Source: Sphaerulina vaccinii (Eukaryota; Ascomycota; Dothideomycetes; Mycosphaerellales; Mycosphaerellaceae). From it: a stretch of 64,000 bases of DNA. A program made the position numbers and the translations under genes. The stretch lies in contig JAKUDP010000010.1 in assembly GCA_022570795.1 (NCBI GenBank), positions 1,798,001 to 1,862,000 on the forward strand, read 5' to 3'. Below are positions 33,668 through 45,219 of the stretch, piece after piece. Positions within the stretch are counted from its first letter, which is position 1; every line of letters begins with the position of its first letter. Under the pieces are notes generated by a model. That model worked only from the letters and a program-made list of their open reading frames with translations, had not been told where the DNA came from and did not search any database.

Positions 33668-35302
33668 CTACCTCGCCCAGTCACCTTGACTCAACGACAG
33701 CAGCCCTTGGACACAATCGAGCTCCTCCTCTCCTGCTGGGACATTCCTCTTGCGGCCCTGAGCCATGAAGCCCGACAGCTCAGGGTCAGCCTCTGGCTCG
33801 ATGATGCGTGACCGACCTGACTGCTGTATCATTGGGCGCCGCCGCGAAGCAGGGTTGCCGTCACTGCGATCCTCGAAAGCAACTTCAGAGTCTAGATCGT
33901 GGACAGGAGACCAGTTCTCCTTATCTGAGTCTCCACTACTCTTGAACTTCATTGTTGCGGAGCCTGTATTCTTCAATTTCGGAGGGATCCTTGCTTCCTC
34001 TGATTTTCCCTGCAGACGACCAAGTGTGGTATGTGATCGCTGGAGCGATCTGCGCTTCGTTCGCTTCGCGGAGTCCTCGTGGTGGCCGAGAGGTGCGTTG
34101 CGTTTGGCAGATAGCGGAGTCAGCACGCTCCTGCCAGAGGAAGTCCTGAGAAGACCAATGGCACCAGTAGCAGATCCATGGGAGTCCTTCTCAGCCACGC
34201 CTTCTAGTTCGGAACGCGCGTCCTTATCGCACCAGAATGCCCATGAGCGTGAATCCCGTGATCGACCACTGGACGACCGTGTTGTAGTGTTCCCTGGTGT
34301 AACCAATGGTATGGTACCGAGGTCATCTGAAACCTGTGGCAGAAGCATAGTTTGAGATGGTCGAGGAGGCGAGGGTGATGAGGTGTCTTTGGTGGTCACG
34401 ATGGCGTTACCCTCTGCGTCCATAGACAAACGTATGGCGCTAGGCTTCTTCTGTGGGCGATCGAGTATAATGCCTGCTGATGACGGTGGAAGCATAGCGG
34501 TGTCTGAAAAGCTACGATGGAGAGAGGTGGCGCTCCGTCTGTTGGCCAGATATCCTATGTGGGACATGGCAACCATTGGCGATGAACTCGAGGATGCTCT
34601 GTAGAGTGCTGGCCGCGTCACAGAAGAGAGCGCTGCCACAGCCAGTGGCGGCAACTCAATAGGCGGCAGTTCAGATGGATATACTCCTGTTTCTGGCATC
34701 TGCTGTCGCGTAACCTCTTCTGAAGCTGATTGCGGTGAGTTCTGTTCTTCCTGGTAGTGCTGAGTATAGCTGTTTACGCTTTGGTCGCTGGGTTGACCTT
34801 GAGTCTGACCATCGAATTCATGGCCTGATGCTGATTCCGTCCCTGACTTGGCCATTTGGTATTGTGCAACCTCATGTGGTAGAAGAGGCTTTCCGGACTT
34901 TCGCCTACAGCTCTGCCTTCGATTTTGAAACCAAATCTAGAAATGCTGTCAGCACAAGACGCTCGATATCCTGGTAGCCGATCTTGCGAACCTGAACTTC
35001 CTTCTCGCCCAATGCTACTTGCTGCACGAGCTGTAATCGAGCTGCCTTGTCAGGCTTTGCATCTCGCTTGTATGCAGCTTCTAAAATGGCCTGATCATCC
35101 GGACTATAGACATGAGGTTAGCTGCCATTGCATCAGACTCATATGCTGGATGTATGTGCCTTGTTCTCTTTCGCTTCTGACGGGCCAATCTTTTGTCGTC
35201 TGTACTGGATGACAGATCGTCTTGCAGGTCTCTTGAGTCTCTCTTAAAGACCTGGCTGCTTGTGGGCGACACACTTTTCGTGTCATGAGCTTCGTTGTCC
35301 AT
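33668..35302 (-). CDS. Homeodomain transcription factor, Yox1/Yhp1-like
   Basis: Three exons, complement(33668..34936, 34992..35103, 35160..35302), 507 residues. The homeodomain is spread over all three exons: QKRKRTSPDDQAILEAAYKR in exons 1-2, QVALGEKEVQ at the end of exon 2 and IWFQNRRQSCRRKSGKPLLPHE opening exon 3. The RKRTSP start and WFQNRRQS-x-RRKS-x-PLLPHE extension are characteristic of the yeast Yox1/Yhp1 group, which represses genes at the M/G1 boundary. The tail is disordered and Ser-rich with a Lys/Arg patch (AKRTKRRSLQRSH). Intron 1 (35104-35159) appears to use a GC donor (AAG|GCACAT); only this restores the homeodomain frame. The start at 35302 (MDNEAHD) is chosen; an upstream in-frame Met at 35440 would add 46 residues. 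Confidence 0.85.
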
Positions 35303-35916
35303 TGAAGACGTGTGTATGAGGTTGTAATGTTTGGGTATTGTTGATGGAGAGTAGAACGCGTAGTAGAAGACGCGACTGAGGCGGCCCGTTTCAAGGGTCG
35401 GGCTCGAGCTCAAGCCAATGCGAAAGTGGGTCTCGTACATTTCTTACTCCGGCCACCATTCCTTCCGCATCAACCATCATCTTTGCGACAATCTTGTCAA
35501 TCTGTAACGTCTACAACCGCGAATGTTTACCATCATCATAAGCTATACGCGCCGGCGTGGAGTGACCGATAACATGGGACGACCAAACATATTGCGATCA
35601 CGACCGGCTGACGACCTCACGTGTGCGAAGAAACAGCGGGCACGCTGTCTTGGCCTCAATGAACTTGAGAAATGAAACGGCATTTCGATTGCGAGTTGTC
35701 TGTCAGACTACCAATTCCGTCTATTCTCAACTCAAGCTTCTACGCACGAACTCCAGGTCCGATCAGATATCGTACACGGCAAATGTTGTTTCATCACGCC
35801 TCTCGAAATATATTGATACAAGCTCCCCCCTCCATAACGCTCGTGGTTTTCATCAAGTCATCTCTATCTAGGAAGTACTCGTCTTTGGAGCGGTATTGGA
35901 AACACAACAAAACCAC
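35303..35916. other. Intergenic region between homeobox and SMP genes
   Basis: About 610 bp holding the promoter of the Yox1-like gene and the 3' UTR of the SMP gene. Short frames at 35623-35920 on the plus strand show no features. Confidence 0.45.
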
Positions 35917-36571
35917 CTAGTTGGAGTTCGTGGGATCGTTCTTCTGAGGGTAGCCGTAGTCCTTACCAGTGGTATCGGCAAGATCGGTCTTCTTCTTCGA
36001 GCCTTGTGCGACGGCATCGCTGTTCCTATGTTAGCGTGTGCTATAGACAATGCAGTATCATAGCCAGGCACGGCAGCGAGACTGAGGAACGTTCTCTGAG
36101 AGCGACATTCCATTCGCCCAACGACGCCTCCAACGATACCGCGACTTGGAAGGTCTGACTTACTTGGGAAGACCTCCAAGACCATCTACAGCCTGTCGAC
36201 CAACACCTTGACTGGCGCCAGTAGCTGGCTCGCGCAGGGCATCAGCGCCTCCCGAGAGTCCGCCAGAGCCGACGTTCACAGTCCGTTGGTCAGCGCTGTT
36301 GAAGTCTGATGCAGCAGGAGGCTGGTCTGGCAATGGGAGATTCGCCTGGCGTTCAGCAATAATGTCTGCCTTGTTCTTGTCTGCGGAGTCTACGACAGAC
36401 TGCAAGGTTGTTAGTGAGCCATGAAGTCAAGCAGTTGCACAAGGTACTGACCTGGACACCAGCAGCGTATGAGTTTGCGGGCAGATCACCGCCATGTGCT
36501 TTGCTCTCTTGCTGTTGCAGCTTGCGAACATCCTCCTTGGTGAAGTGAGCGGTCTCTTGGGTTCCAGACAT
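35917..36571 (-). CDS. Small SMP (seed maturation protein)-domain protein
   Basis: Three exons, complement(35917..36019, 36164..36399, 36452..36571), 152 residues. The sequence is hydrophilic, Gly/Ala/Gln/Lys-rich and without TM segments. It has the SMP-type pattern TKEDVRKLQQQESKAHGG ... SYAAGVQSVVDSADK, seen in fungal LEA-like SMP proteins. These are thought to be intrinsically disordered and stress-related, but there is no experimental role I can attach. It ends with KTDLADTTGKDYGYPQKND. Intron lengths are 52 and 144 bp; the long second one is unusual for this window but both ends are canonical. Its start codon faces the nested retrotransposon 325 bp away. Confidence 0.75.
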
Positions 36572-36891
36572 GTTTAGAATTCTGTAGTCAGAGTAATGTG
36601 TTAGTACATGATAAGTATGTGTCTCGCTCGATCCTTACTTCTCGTGTTGGCTGTGTTGTGGTGTTGAGTGGTTTGGTTTGGACGTTCTTCGGTTTGCAGA
36701 GAAGGAATCTATCCTGACCTGGAGAGACAGATCGCATCTATATACTGTCGAGAGAGTTTCTTCTCTGCTCTATTTCATCGATATGATGCAAGCTTACCCA
36801 CAGCACAGTGGATCGTTCCTGATTCATAGTCTCACAGAGTTCCCGAAAAGGGAAGTGCTACCCTGCTAGCTTCTTCTAGCGCTTTCGCGAC
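36572..36891. promoter_or_regulatory. Upstream region of the SMP gene, up to the transposon edge
   Basis: About 320 bp of normal, unmutated sequence between the SMP start codon and the left target duplication. Before insertion this was joined to 50477-50573, making a roughly 420-bp divergent promoter shared with the Gid9/Fyv10 gene. CT-rich and TATA-like stretches (tatatactg, 36740) occur. Confidence 0.6.
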
Positions 36892-36896
36892 TAACG
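36892..36896. repeat. Left target-site duplication of the Copia element (taacg)
   Basis: The five bases taacg directly precede the left LTR. The matching five bases after the right LTR (50472-50476) are tgacg. They differ by one G-to-A change on the left copy, which is the kind of change RIP makes. Five bp is the usual duplication size for Copia integrases. Confidence 0.75.
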
Positions 36897-37021
36897 TGTT
36901 GAAAGGTGGTCACTGCGTCAGGCGTATTATGCAATCAGCCTTAGGGGCTAAGTATTAATAGGGTAGATGCTGCTATCTCTTAGTTAGTTACTTAATCGAA
37001 TATAGCTTATAACTTCTTATA
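36897..37021 (+). repeat. Left LTR of the Copia element (125 bp)
   Basis: It aligns without gaps to the right LTR at 50347-50471. I count about ten differences, of which eight are C-to-T or G-to-A changes present only in this copy, mostly in its inner half. The outer 30 bases are identical in the two copies. Confidence 0.93.
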
Positions 37022-37032
37022 GTTTATAAGCC
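37022..37032 (+). other. Possible primer-binding site, initiator-tRNA half type
   Basis: The bases gtttataagcc follow the LTR directly. Allowing for RIP they resemble the complement of the anticodon region of initiator tRNA-Met (GGTTATGAGCC), which Drosophila copia and several Copia elements use as a half-tRNA primer. One mismatch is not a transition, so this is tentative. Confidence 0.4.
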
Positions 37033-38175
37033 TAGGCTATACTAAGTATTAACTACTAATATATATAAAGTAAGTAATAAGTAAATAATACTACTAATTA
37101 CTTTATAGGCACTTTAATTAAAGCAAAGTATATAAGTCTCCTAGCTATAGTAATTAACTAAATCTATACTTAAAGTATATAAGTTTTAAAAATTATAAAA
37201 TTTCTATTTATAGCTCTATCTAATAAAACTTAGTACTAATAAATAATTTAAAGACTCTTATTACTATCTAATTATAAGTACTTAAAATATATAAACTTCG
37301 AACTCTAAGAGCTTAATATTATATTACTATAGTTATATAATCTAATACTTTTTAAAATATATACTTAAAAAATATATAATACGTACTACTCTATATACTC
37401 TATTAAAGACTTAATTCGTATATAATATAATATTTATTAAGATCTTACTACTCTTTCTAAAATTCTAATAAATTTTTATATTTTCTATTTAAATAGCTAA
37501 GAAACTAGCAAACAAGATACTAGTATAGAAAAAGTAATATAAAGCAAAAGCTTGCAAATACTTATCTACCTATTACTAGAATTAATAATAGAAAAAAATA
37601 CTAAATACTAGAGTAAATTAATTAACTAGTAATTTATCTATTTCTTTTAATTAATATATATATTATATAGGTATATTTTAAGGTTCTATCTATTACTTTA
37701 ATAACTTAGATAGTAACTCTAGAGTACTTTAATAGGTATAAGGCAATAGTAGTATAGTATATCTATTAAAAAATTAAGTACCTATTTGCTATACTAAGGC
37801 TATAAATACTTTAACTACTAATAGCTTATAAGTAACTATATAAGCCTCTAAATAATATTTTCTAGCTAAGAGAAACTCGGCCCTAGGTAATACTAGTAAT
37901 AACTATCTAGACAACTTATTAAATAATAACTCTAGTAATAACTCGAGCTCTAATTTAAGTTCTAAATTAAACTCTAAATTAAATAATAATAATAAGATAC
38001 TTTCTAAGTATAGCTTAGACTTATTCTCTAATAATTAAGACTCTAATCTAAGACCTAACGACTATTTTACTAGATTTAATAATACTATACTACTATATAA
38101 AGTAATACCTATTTAAAATAAGAGTAATCGACTAATATCTAGACTTTTATTTAATATAGTACTACTACGATAATA
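37033..38175 (+). pseudogene. 5' part of the Copia element (leader and start of gag), degraded
   Basis: This AT-rich stretch lies between the Copia left LTR and the Gypsy insertion point. Around 37,880-38,100 one frame shows an Asn/Ser-rich run such as is common at the start of Gag proteins. No start codon can be trusted because TG dinucleotides are nearly absent. I infer that it is the element's leader plus early gag. Confidence 0.5.
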
Positions 38176-38180
38176 TACTA
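38176..38180. repeat. Left target-site duplication of the Gypsy element (tacta)
   Basis: The five bases tacta precede the left Gypsy LTR and the same five bases follow the right LTR at 45215-45219. The match is perfect and the size is usual for Ty3/Gypsy integrases. Confidence 0.85.
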
Positions 38181-38404
38181 TATAAAAGCTAGGTCTAGGA
38201 ATATAGTATCTTAACTCTAAAAAGAGAATTAGAATTATAGAGTAATTCTATATTCTTAGTCCTAAGAGTAGAGTATATATAAAGTATAGTTGCCTTATAA
38301 CTCTAAGAGCTTCTATATCCTTTATAGAGGTAAGAATTAGTTTATATAACTAATACTTTTATTAAATAGTACTCTATATATTACTATATACCTCTACTTT
38401 TATA
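38181..38404 (+). repeat. Left LTR of the Gypsy element (224 bp)
   Basis: It begins tataaaagct and ends ctttta-ta, consistent with TG...CA ends changed to TA...TA by RIP. It aligns without gaps to 44991-45214 with about 15 differences, all transitions. Confidence 0.93.
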
Positions 38405-39514
38405 TTTCTAATTCTTTAACCTTTTAAAAGAGTAGCAATCTATAGAGGCTATAATAGCTCCGAAGTAGCGTTCTATATATAGCGAGTAGCTAGGTTATAT
38501 TAAAAATATCTCTAATAAGACTTAGTAACCTAATAAAGATAATAATATCGATATAACTAGCGCCTCTAGACAAGCTAATAATAGTAATAATAATAGCTTT
38601 AATAAAAAGAATACTAAAGCTATAGCTATTATATAGTAGCTTTATATTAACCTCAAAGCTAAAAATACTATTCTCTAAGAAAAAGCTTATATATTATAAG
38701 TAACTTATAAAAATAAAGCTCTTTATAGAGAACTTAGTAATTTAAGTATTATACCTATATATACCTCTACTAAGCCTCTTCTAGATAATAACTTTAAAGA
38801 GACTATAAGTAGCGCTCTAGTTACTAGCATTTTAGGTATATATTATAGTATTAAAATTTATAACTCTAAGCTATACTAAGGCTATATAGATAAAAAAGCT
38901 TAAAAGTTTCTTTATATCTATAAAGTTAACTTTACTATTACTAAGTATAACTTTAAGTCTAATTAAAAGAAAGTTCTATATACTATTATATAGCTTATAG
39001 GCAAGGTATAGGAGACCTAGTATAATAAGTATAAAGACTTACTTCTAGCTTACTATACTTAGAACTAGTTTAAGACCTAGGTCTATAGTATTATTAGTAA
39101 CTAGGCAAACTACCTAATACTTATTATAATTAAGTATAACTAGGCTAGGTAGGGAGATAACTAGAGTATTTGCTTCTTTGCTACTAACCTTAGTTATATA
39201 GAGGCCTAGCTAGGGGACTATAGCAAAATATAGTTAGTTTGCTATCTTCTTATAAAGCTAAAGCCGTCTTTCTATAGAGAGATTATTAAAAGCTATTCTA
39301 TTCTATATAAGTAAGCTAACCTTATTATATTAGTAAGGCGCTTAGAATAGGCTAATAATACTATTTCTTACTATAGTAACTCTACTTAAGATCAAGAGCG
39401 CAAATATAAGAAGTTAAAGCGCAAGCGCTCTAATACTAATAAGTATAAAAGATATAAGAATAAAAGTAAGTCTTATTATACTAATAGTATTAATTAAGGT
39501 AAGGCCTTATTATC

Positions 39515-39575
39515 TAAGCTAGACTACTTCTACTTTATATATTATAGCTATAGAAAAAAGAGTTATATTACTACC
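39515..39575 (+). pseudogene. Zinc-knuckle remnant of Gypsy gag
   Basis: One frame reads CFYFIYYSYRKKSYI. The spacing fits a CX2CX4HX4C knuckle whose second Cys, His and third Cys codons have changed TGY or CAY to TAY, which is the RIP outcome. The downstream protease region is too damaged to outline. Confidence 0.45.
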
Positions 39576-40419
39576 GACTCTATCTACCTAAATAGTAAAG
39601 TAGATAAAAAGCTAGTAGTCTATAAAGTTACTATATCTAAGAATAAAAAAAAAGTAAAAGTATTAAAAAAAAACTATAAACTTTAGATACTAAGCTAAGT
39701 AGTAAAGGCTACCTTCCTATTTAGGTTAATAGAGCAAAGGCTATACAAGTAGTAGTTAAGATATAAGATAATTAGTTTATTAATATAACTAGCTTATTTA
39801 ATAATACTACTAATATTAATATTATTATAAGATTCTTTATCTTATAATATAACCTTCCTTAATAGCCTAATATAGTATTACTACTAGCAACCTCCTATAT
39901 AGGAGAACTAGGTTATTACTATAGAGTATACTATATCTATATACGAATTATAGACTCTATAGAGGTCGAATATATTATAAGTAGTATATTCTATATATAT
40001 AATATACCTAAGCCTAATCTTATTCTTAGTTAGGTATAGTAATATACTTAGTAAGTATATATCGATAGTATAATAGACAAGTAGTACTATAGAGATAGCT
40101 TCGAGAAAGTTACTATCTATAATACTAAAAAGTTCTTTAAAAATCTAAAAAAAGTACTTTATATATATACTATACTTATAGCTAAAAATAGTATAGTACT
40201 ACCTTCTATACTAATCGAGTTCTATTAGTTTAATAATATTTTTAATTCTATAAAGGAAATAAAAAGCAAGCCTATTAATAGTATAGAGTATATAATTAAC
40301 TTATATAATAGTACTATTCTACTATTCTAACTACTATACTACTAGTCTAGAAAGGAACTTAAAAAGCTCTAAGCCTATATTAAGGCTAGGCTAGAATATA
40401 ACTAGATTAAGTACTCTAT

Positions 40420-40960
40420 AAGCAAAGTAGGTATACCTATTCTATTTGTTTCTAAGAAAGATAGTAAGCTTAGACTATATATAGACTATAGAGGTCTTAA
40501 TAAAATTATAATTAAGAATTAATACTCTCTACTACTTATTAGTAAAACGCTTAATTAGCTTATAGGTACTAATTAGTTTATAACTCTAGATCTTACTAAT
40601 ATATACTATTATATTAGAATTAAGCCGAGCAACTACTAGAAGACTATATTCTATATATATTATAGTTACTTCTAGTATAAAGTTATATCTTTTAGGCTTA
40701 CTAATACCTCTATAACCTTCTAGGCTTATATTAACTATACTTTAGTAGGTTTAGTTAATATTATTTATATAGTATATCTAGATAATATTCTTATCTATAG
40801 TAAGATATATAAGTAATATATATAAGATATATATAAAGTACTTAAGTACCTCTAGAAGTTTAGTTTATATATCTAAAAGTCTAAATATAAGTTCTTCTAG
40901 TAAGAGGTTAACTTTCTTAGCTTTATAGTTACTACTAATAGTATAAAAATAGATAAAAGT
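40420..40960 (+). pseudogene. Gypsy reverse transcriptase, degraded
   Basis: One frame retains VSKKDSKLRLYIDYRGLNK, a hallmark of Ty3/Gypsy reverse transcriptases. Further on, IVYLDNILIYS occupies the place of the catalytic YLDDILIYS box, with the second Asp changed to Asn. In-frame TAG and TAA codons sit where Gln and Trp are expected. Confidence 0.9.
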
Positions 40961-40999
40961 AGAGTAGACGCAATTGCTATATAGCTAAGGCCTACTACT

Positions 41000-41620
41000 T
41001 TAATAGAAGTTTAATCTTTTTTTTAATTTACTAACTTTTATTAAAAGTTTATTTTCGAATACTTATAAATTATAATAGCGCTTATAGTACTATCTAAAGA
41101 AGTAGTAAAGAGTAAGAAGCCTAGACCTATCTAGTAGAGTATAGCTAAAAAGTATATATTCTAAAAGATTAAAAAAAGGTTTTAAATAGCTCCTCTATTA
41201 AAGTACTTTAACTCTATACTATACTTATATATTAAGAGTCATATATCTAAGTTTGCAATTACTAGTATTTTTAGCTAGTTATTTAGATCGGAATAGTATT
41301 CTATTACCTTCTATTTAAAAAAGATAATTCTAGTAGAATATAATTATAAAATATATAATTAAAAACTACTAGTAGTTATAGAGTTGTTTAAAGTATAGCG
41401 ACTATACCTTAAGAGCGCTCTATATATAATTAATATACTTATTAACTATATAAACCTCTAAGAGTTTATAGGTATAAAAAAGCTAATAGGTTATTAGGCC
41501 TACTAGGCAATCTTTTTTATAGCTTTTAACTTTACTATTATATATTAGGTAGGAACTTATAACCTAGCTAATATACTTTTAAAATATAGTAACTATACTA
41601 TAGAGAAGTAATAAGTTACT
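41000..41620 (+). pseudogene. Gypsy RNase H region, degraded
   Basis: This follows the reverse transcriptase in the same frame. Recognisable traces include the YNYKIYN*KLLVV segment, where Tyr-Glu-Ile-...-Lys-Glu-Leu-Leu is expected. The catalytic residues cannot all be traced. Confidence 0.65.
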
Positions 41621-42119
41621 ACTCTCCTACCTATTTTATAAAGTAAACTATAAGTATAGAATATACTTATATACTTATCTAGTATATAAAATATAAGTAA
41701 TCTAAGTATATACTATATTTATACTATATATACTATACTTAGTAAAAAGCAAATATTCTATAGAGGCTTTATCTATAGTATAAGATCTCTTTCTACCTAC
41801 TTAGAAATACTAGTAGAATAAGTAGTACCTACTTTATAAAGGCTTATTTACTAATAGCTAGTAGAGAAGTATATAGGTATATTGCTACTAGCTTGTATAG
41901 TAGCTATAATCGTAGCTTAAAAGTAGCTATATATAAGTAATATTTCTAACTTAGTACTAGATTAGATAAAGTTACTTATCTAGTTAGAGCCTTTAGCTTA
42001 AGAGGCCTATAATAAAGCTATAAGTAATAGTAGTATAGGTAAGATACTTATTACTAAAAATAGGAACTTATAGTTTAAAGAAGCTCTATATATACTAAAG
42101 AACTATATATTATATACTT

Positions 42120-42900
42120 AGGTAATATATATATACTATAATAACTCTCTTACTAGCTACTTTAGTAAAAATAAAACTATTACTCTTATATATCGAAAGT
42201 ACTAGTAGCTATATATAAGTAAGAATATTATAAGTTATATTAAGATCTATAGTTATTACTAGAAGGCTAAAGTATATTACTATTATCTATATAGTAAGCT
42301 AACTACGCTACTACTACTAGATAGGCTATTCTAGAAATTAACTTAGAACTTTATTATAGACCTCCTACTAAGCAAGTAGAATAGCTATATATATAATATA
42401 ATTCTTATAATTATTAACTACTATACTAAAATATATATTTTTATACCTACTACTAAGAAATATATAAGTATTAACTTAGTTAATATTCTATATAGAGAAG
42501 TAGTATATTACTATAGTATACTATCTAGAATTATTAGTAATAGAGGTTTAGTTTTTACTAGCTAGTTCTAGTCGGACTTCTACTATAAGGCGCAAGTAAA
42601 GTATAAGCTAAGTATAGCCTTCTATTCTTAGACTAATAGATAAACTAAATATACTAATTAGACGCTTAAGACGTACCTATATATCTACTATAGTAAGTAG
42701 TAGGACGACTAGGTAGAGCTATTAGTATAGGCTAAGTTTACTTATAATAATAGTACTTATTTACTTTCTAAAAAGTCTCTATTTATAGAACTTTATAGAT
42801 TTAATCTAGAGCTAGTAGTATATATAAAAGAAGCTTGGGGCGCGCTTTCTAAAAGAGAGGTACTAGTAGCAACTAATATAGCTCGAAGATTAAAGTAAAG
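42120..42900 (+). pseudogene. Gypsy integrase, degraded
   Basis: The H2C2 zinc-binding region is visible with His codons changed to Tyr (VIYIYYNNSLT, and IYSYYQKAKVYYYY). The core follows: FIIDLLLS with the first catalytic Asp, IISNRGLVFTSQF where the second Asp has become Asn, and the segment LSIAFYSQTN before the Glu region. These match Ty3/Gypsy integrases of the chromovirus group. Confidence 0.9.
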
Positions 42901-43254
42901 CTATAAAAAGCTAATATAGTAATAGTAAAAAGTAGGCAAAGTATAAATAAAGTACTTTAATATAAAGTATACTCTAATATAGTATAATATTAGATAGTAA
43001 GTCTTACTCTCTACTAAGAACTTAAGGCTAAAAATACTTTTGAAGAAGCTTGCAAATAAGTTTACTAGACTATTTAAAGTTATTAATATAGTTAGAAAGT
43101 AGATATATTACCTAGCTTTGCTAGCTAACTTATATATCTATAATATTTTTTATATATCTTCTTTTAAGCTTTAGAAAGGTAACAAGTTATAGGTAGGGAG
43201 CCTACTACTTATAGACAAAAAGAGTATATATAAAGTTAAGAAGATTTTTAATAC

Positions 43255-43370
43255 TTAAGTCTAAAAGAGAGTCTAATACTACCTAGTAAGGTAGCGAGGC
43301 TAGCCTAAGAAATATAACTAGTAGGAACCTAAAGAGTATATTAGAGAATATATAGCGCTTAATAAGTTCG
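43255..43370 (+). pseudogene. Chromodomain remnant at the integrase C-terminus
   Basis: One frame reads YLVRQRGQPKKYNQ*EPKEYIREYIALN. This matches the core of a chromodomain (YLV+W+G-P-x5-WEPxxYL) with the Trp codons converted to CAG-like or TAG readings. Chromodomains steer chromoviruses to heterochromatin. Confidence 0.8.
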
Positions 43371-43924
43371 AGTTATAGGTAACAAGTAGTTATACTATAA
43401 GAAAAAAGTAGAAATAATCTAGAGCTATAGAGTTAGTAAATACTAGATAGAAAAAGTATATTTAAGTTTATAGAAATATATTTCTATTTACTACTTACCT
43501 ATAGTAAAAGTAGTTAGTAGCGCAAGTATAGAGTATAACAAGCTTATATAAGGCTACTATATAGATTCGAGAATAATCGACTTTATACCTAATTAGAGCC
43601 TCTCTCCTCTACTAAATTATATTATTAAAGTATAACTCTAGGTAACTTTATACCTACCTAGAGCCTCTTTTTATAGAGTATAGATAGAGAGTAGGTAACT
43701 AGATAGTATTATTATTATTAGCTACGTCTAGCTTACCTATTTTATTATTCTTTCCTTTTCTTTCCTCTCCTTCTACCTCCTTCTCTTTCTTCTTATTCTC
43801 GGTAAAGCTACCCTCTACCTAAGTACTACTATCTAGGTAGGTAGTAGCAAGAGCTATCTCTAGAGTAGAAGTAGTAGCGCTAGATATATATTAAGCCTAT
43901 AAGAATAGTTAGTATTAAATATAA

Positions 43925-44510
43925 TATATATATACTATACTAGTAGAGGAGTATAGAAGTATATTATACTTTAAAAAAAAGCTTAAATTAAGTATAGGTA
44001 AAGTTAGCTATAGTCTACTTAAAGAGGAACTTACTAGTAGCTATACTATTACTACGACCTACCTATATAGTAGATACGCTCTTCTAAGATATACTAAAGT
44101 CTCTAAGAGCTTTGCTTTTATTTACCTAGATAAGGTACTTAGTTTTATTAATATTAGTAAAAAAATAGGTAAGGTAGTAATCGAGCTAATTCTAGAGTAT
44201 ACTAGAAGGGGTGCAAGCAAGCTTAGTATAGTAGAAGAGTACGTATCGAGCCTATTAATATAGATTAGGGTTCTTAATATAGATATATATATAGTAGCTA
44301 TAGAAGTAGTAGGTATACTTCTTAGCCTAGCCTAGCTTTATTATACTATTATAGGTATCTATATTAGCTATAATACGTATTTAGTTAGTATGCGACTTAT
44401 AGTAAACTTGTCGCTACTAAGTATATATACTATCTATTATATATAGAAAGTAGCGAGTATAAACTAGTATATTCTAATCGAGCGAATTAGTAAGATTTTA
44501 TAGTATATAA
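43925..44510 (+). pseudogene. Unassigned open stretch between chromodomain and 3' LTR of the Gypsy element
   Basis: One forward frame stays open for 112 codons (43925-44260), then continues with only about three further TAG codons to about 44,510. In this AT-rich, TAG/TAA-laden block such openness is unusual. The reading is Lys/Leu/Ser-rich with a mixed helical look (SILYFKKKLKLS, SYSLLKEELTSSY, IYLDKVLSFINISKK). The opposite strand has many stops. It looks like a former coding region after pol. I recognise no family, and it could be a captured gene, an additional element ORF, or chance. Confidence 0.35.
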
Positions 44511-44990
44511 GAAGGTAGGTTTAGTATATTAAGCTATAGTAGAGCTAATATTATACTTATAGGACGACTATATAGTACTTGCGTAGCTAGTATTAATATA
44601 TATAAGATAGTGCTAGTATAAGTAGTAAAAGGTAGATTATATATTATATATATATAAAAAAAAAAAGAAACTAAAAAGAAGTTCTAAATATATATTTATT
44701 ACTATTACTAGGTAGTAGCGACTAGTAAATAGCGACTACGCGTTACCTACGAGTTATATAGTAACTCTTTACTATTATTATAAAGTAAAGCTAAAGTTAT
44801 AGAGATTAGGCTAATACTAAGAATACTAAAACTAAAGCTAATAATATAGATTATATAGAATATTATAAAAGCTTTATATATAGTATATATAGGTACTAAT
44901 AAGAGTAATATATAATATACTACTATAAGAGATATATATATTTCTTACTAGAATATTACTAAAAGTAGCTCTCTAGAGAAAAGAGATAAT

Positions 44991-45214
44991 TATAAAAGCT
45001 AGGTCTAGAAATATAGTATCTTAACTCTAAAAAGAAAATTAGAATTATAAAGTAATTCTATATTCTTAGTTCTAAAAGTAGAGTATATATAAAGCATAGT
45101 TGCTTTATAACTCTAAGAGCTTCTATATTTTTTATAGAGGTAAAAATTAGTTTATATAACTAATACTCTTATTAAATAGCGCTCTATATATTACTATATA
45201 CCCCTACTCTTATA
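44991..45214 (+). repeat. Right LTR of the Gypsy element (224 bp)
   Basis: It has the same length as the left LTR and begins with the same ten bases. A short purine-rich stretch (agagaaaagagataat) just before it may be the polypurine tract. Differences from the left copy are all transitions. Confidence 0.93.
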
Positions 45215-45219
45215 TACTA
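45215..45219. repeat. Right target-site duplication of the Gypsy element (tacta)
   Basis: Identical to 38176-38180 and directly after the right LTR. It proves that the Gypsy element inserted into the Copia element rather than lying beside it. Confidence 0.85.

Larger units (their letters stand above)
38181..45214 (+). mobile_element. Nested Ty3/Gypsy chromovirus-type LTR retrotransposon, RIP-degraded
   Basis: A 7,034-bp element with two 224-bp LTRs and a 5-bp duplication, inserted into the Copia element in the same orientation. The interior order is gag with a zinc-knuckle remnant (about 39,520), protease region, reverse transcriptase (40,420-40,960), RNase H (41,000-41,620), integrase (42,120-42,900) and a chromodomain (about 43,255-43,370). 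Integrase after RNase H and the terminal chromodomain identify a chromovirus. All frames are interrupted by TAG/TAA and the element cannot be active. About 1.3 kb between the chromodomain and the 3' LTR is not explained by the standard layout. Confidence 0.93.

Noticed and set aside
33765..34355. A 196-codon plus-strand frame
   Set aside because: Antisense shadow of the Yox1-like tail; no features.
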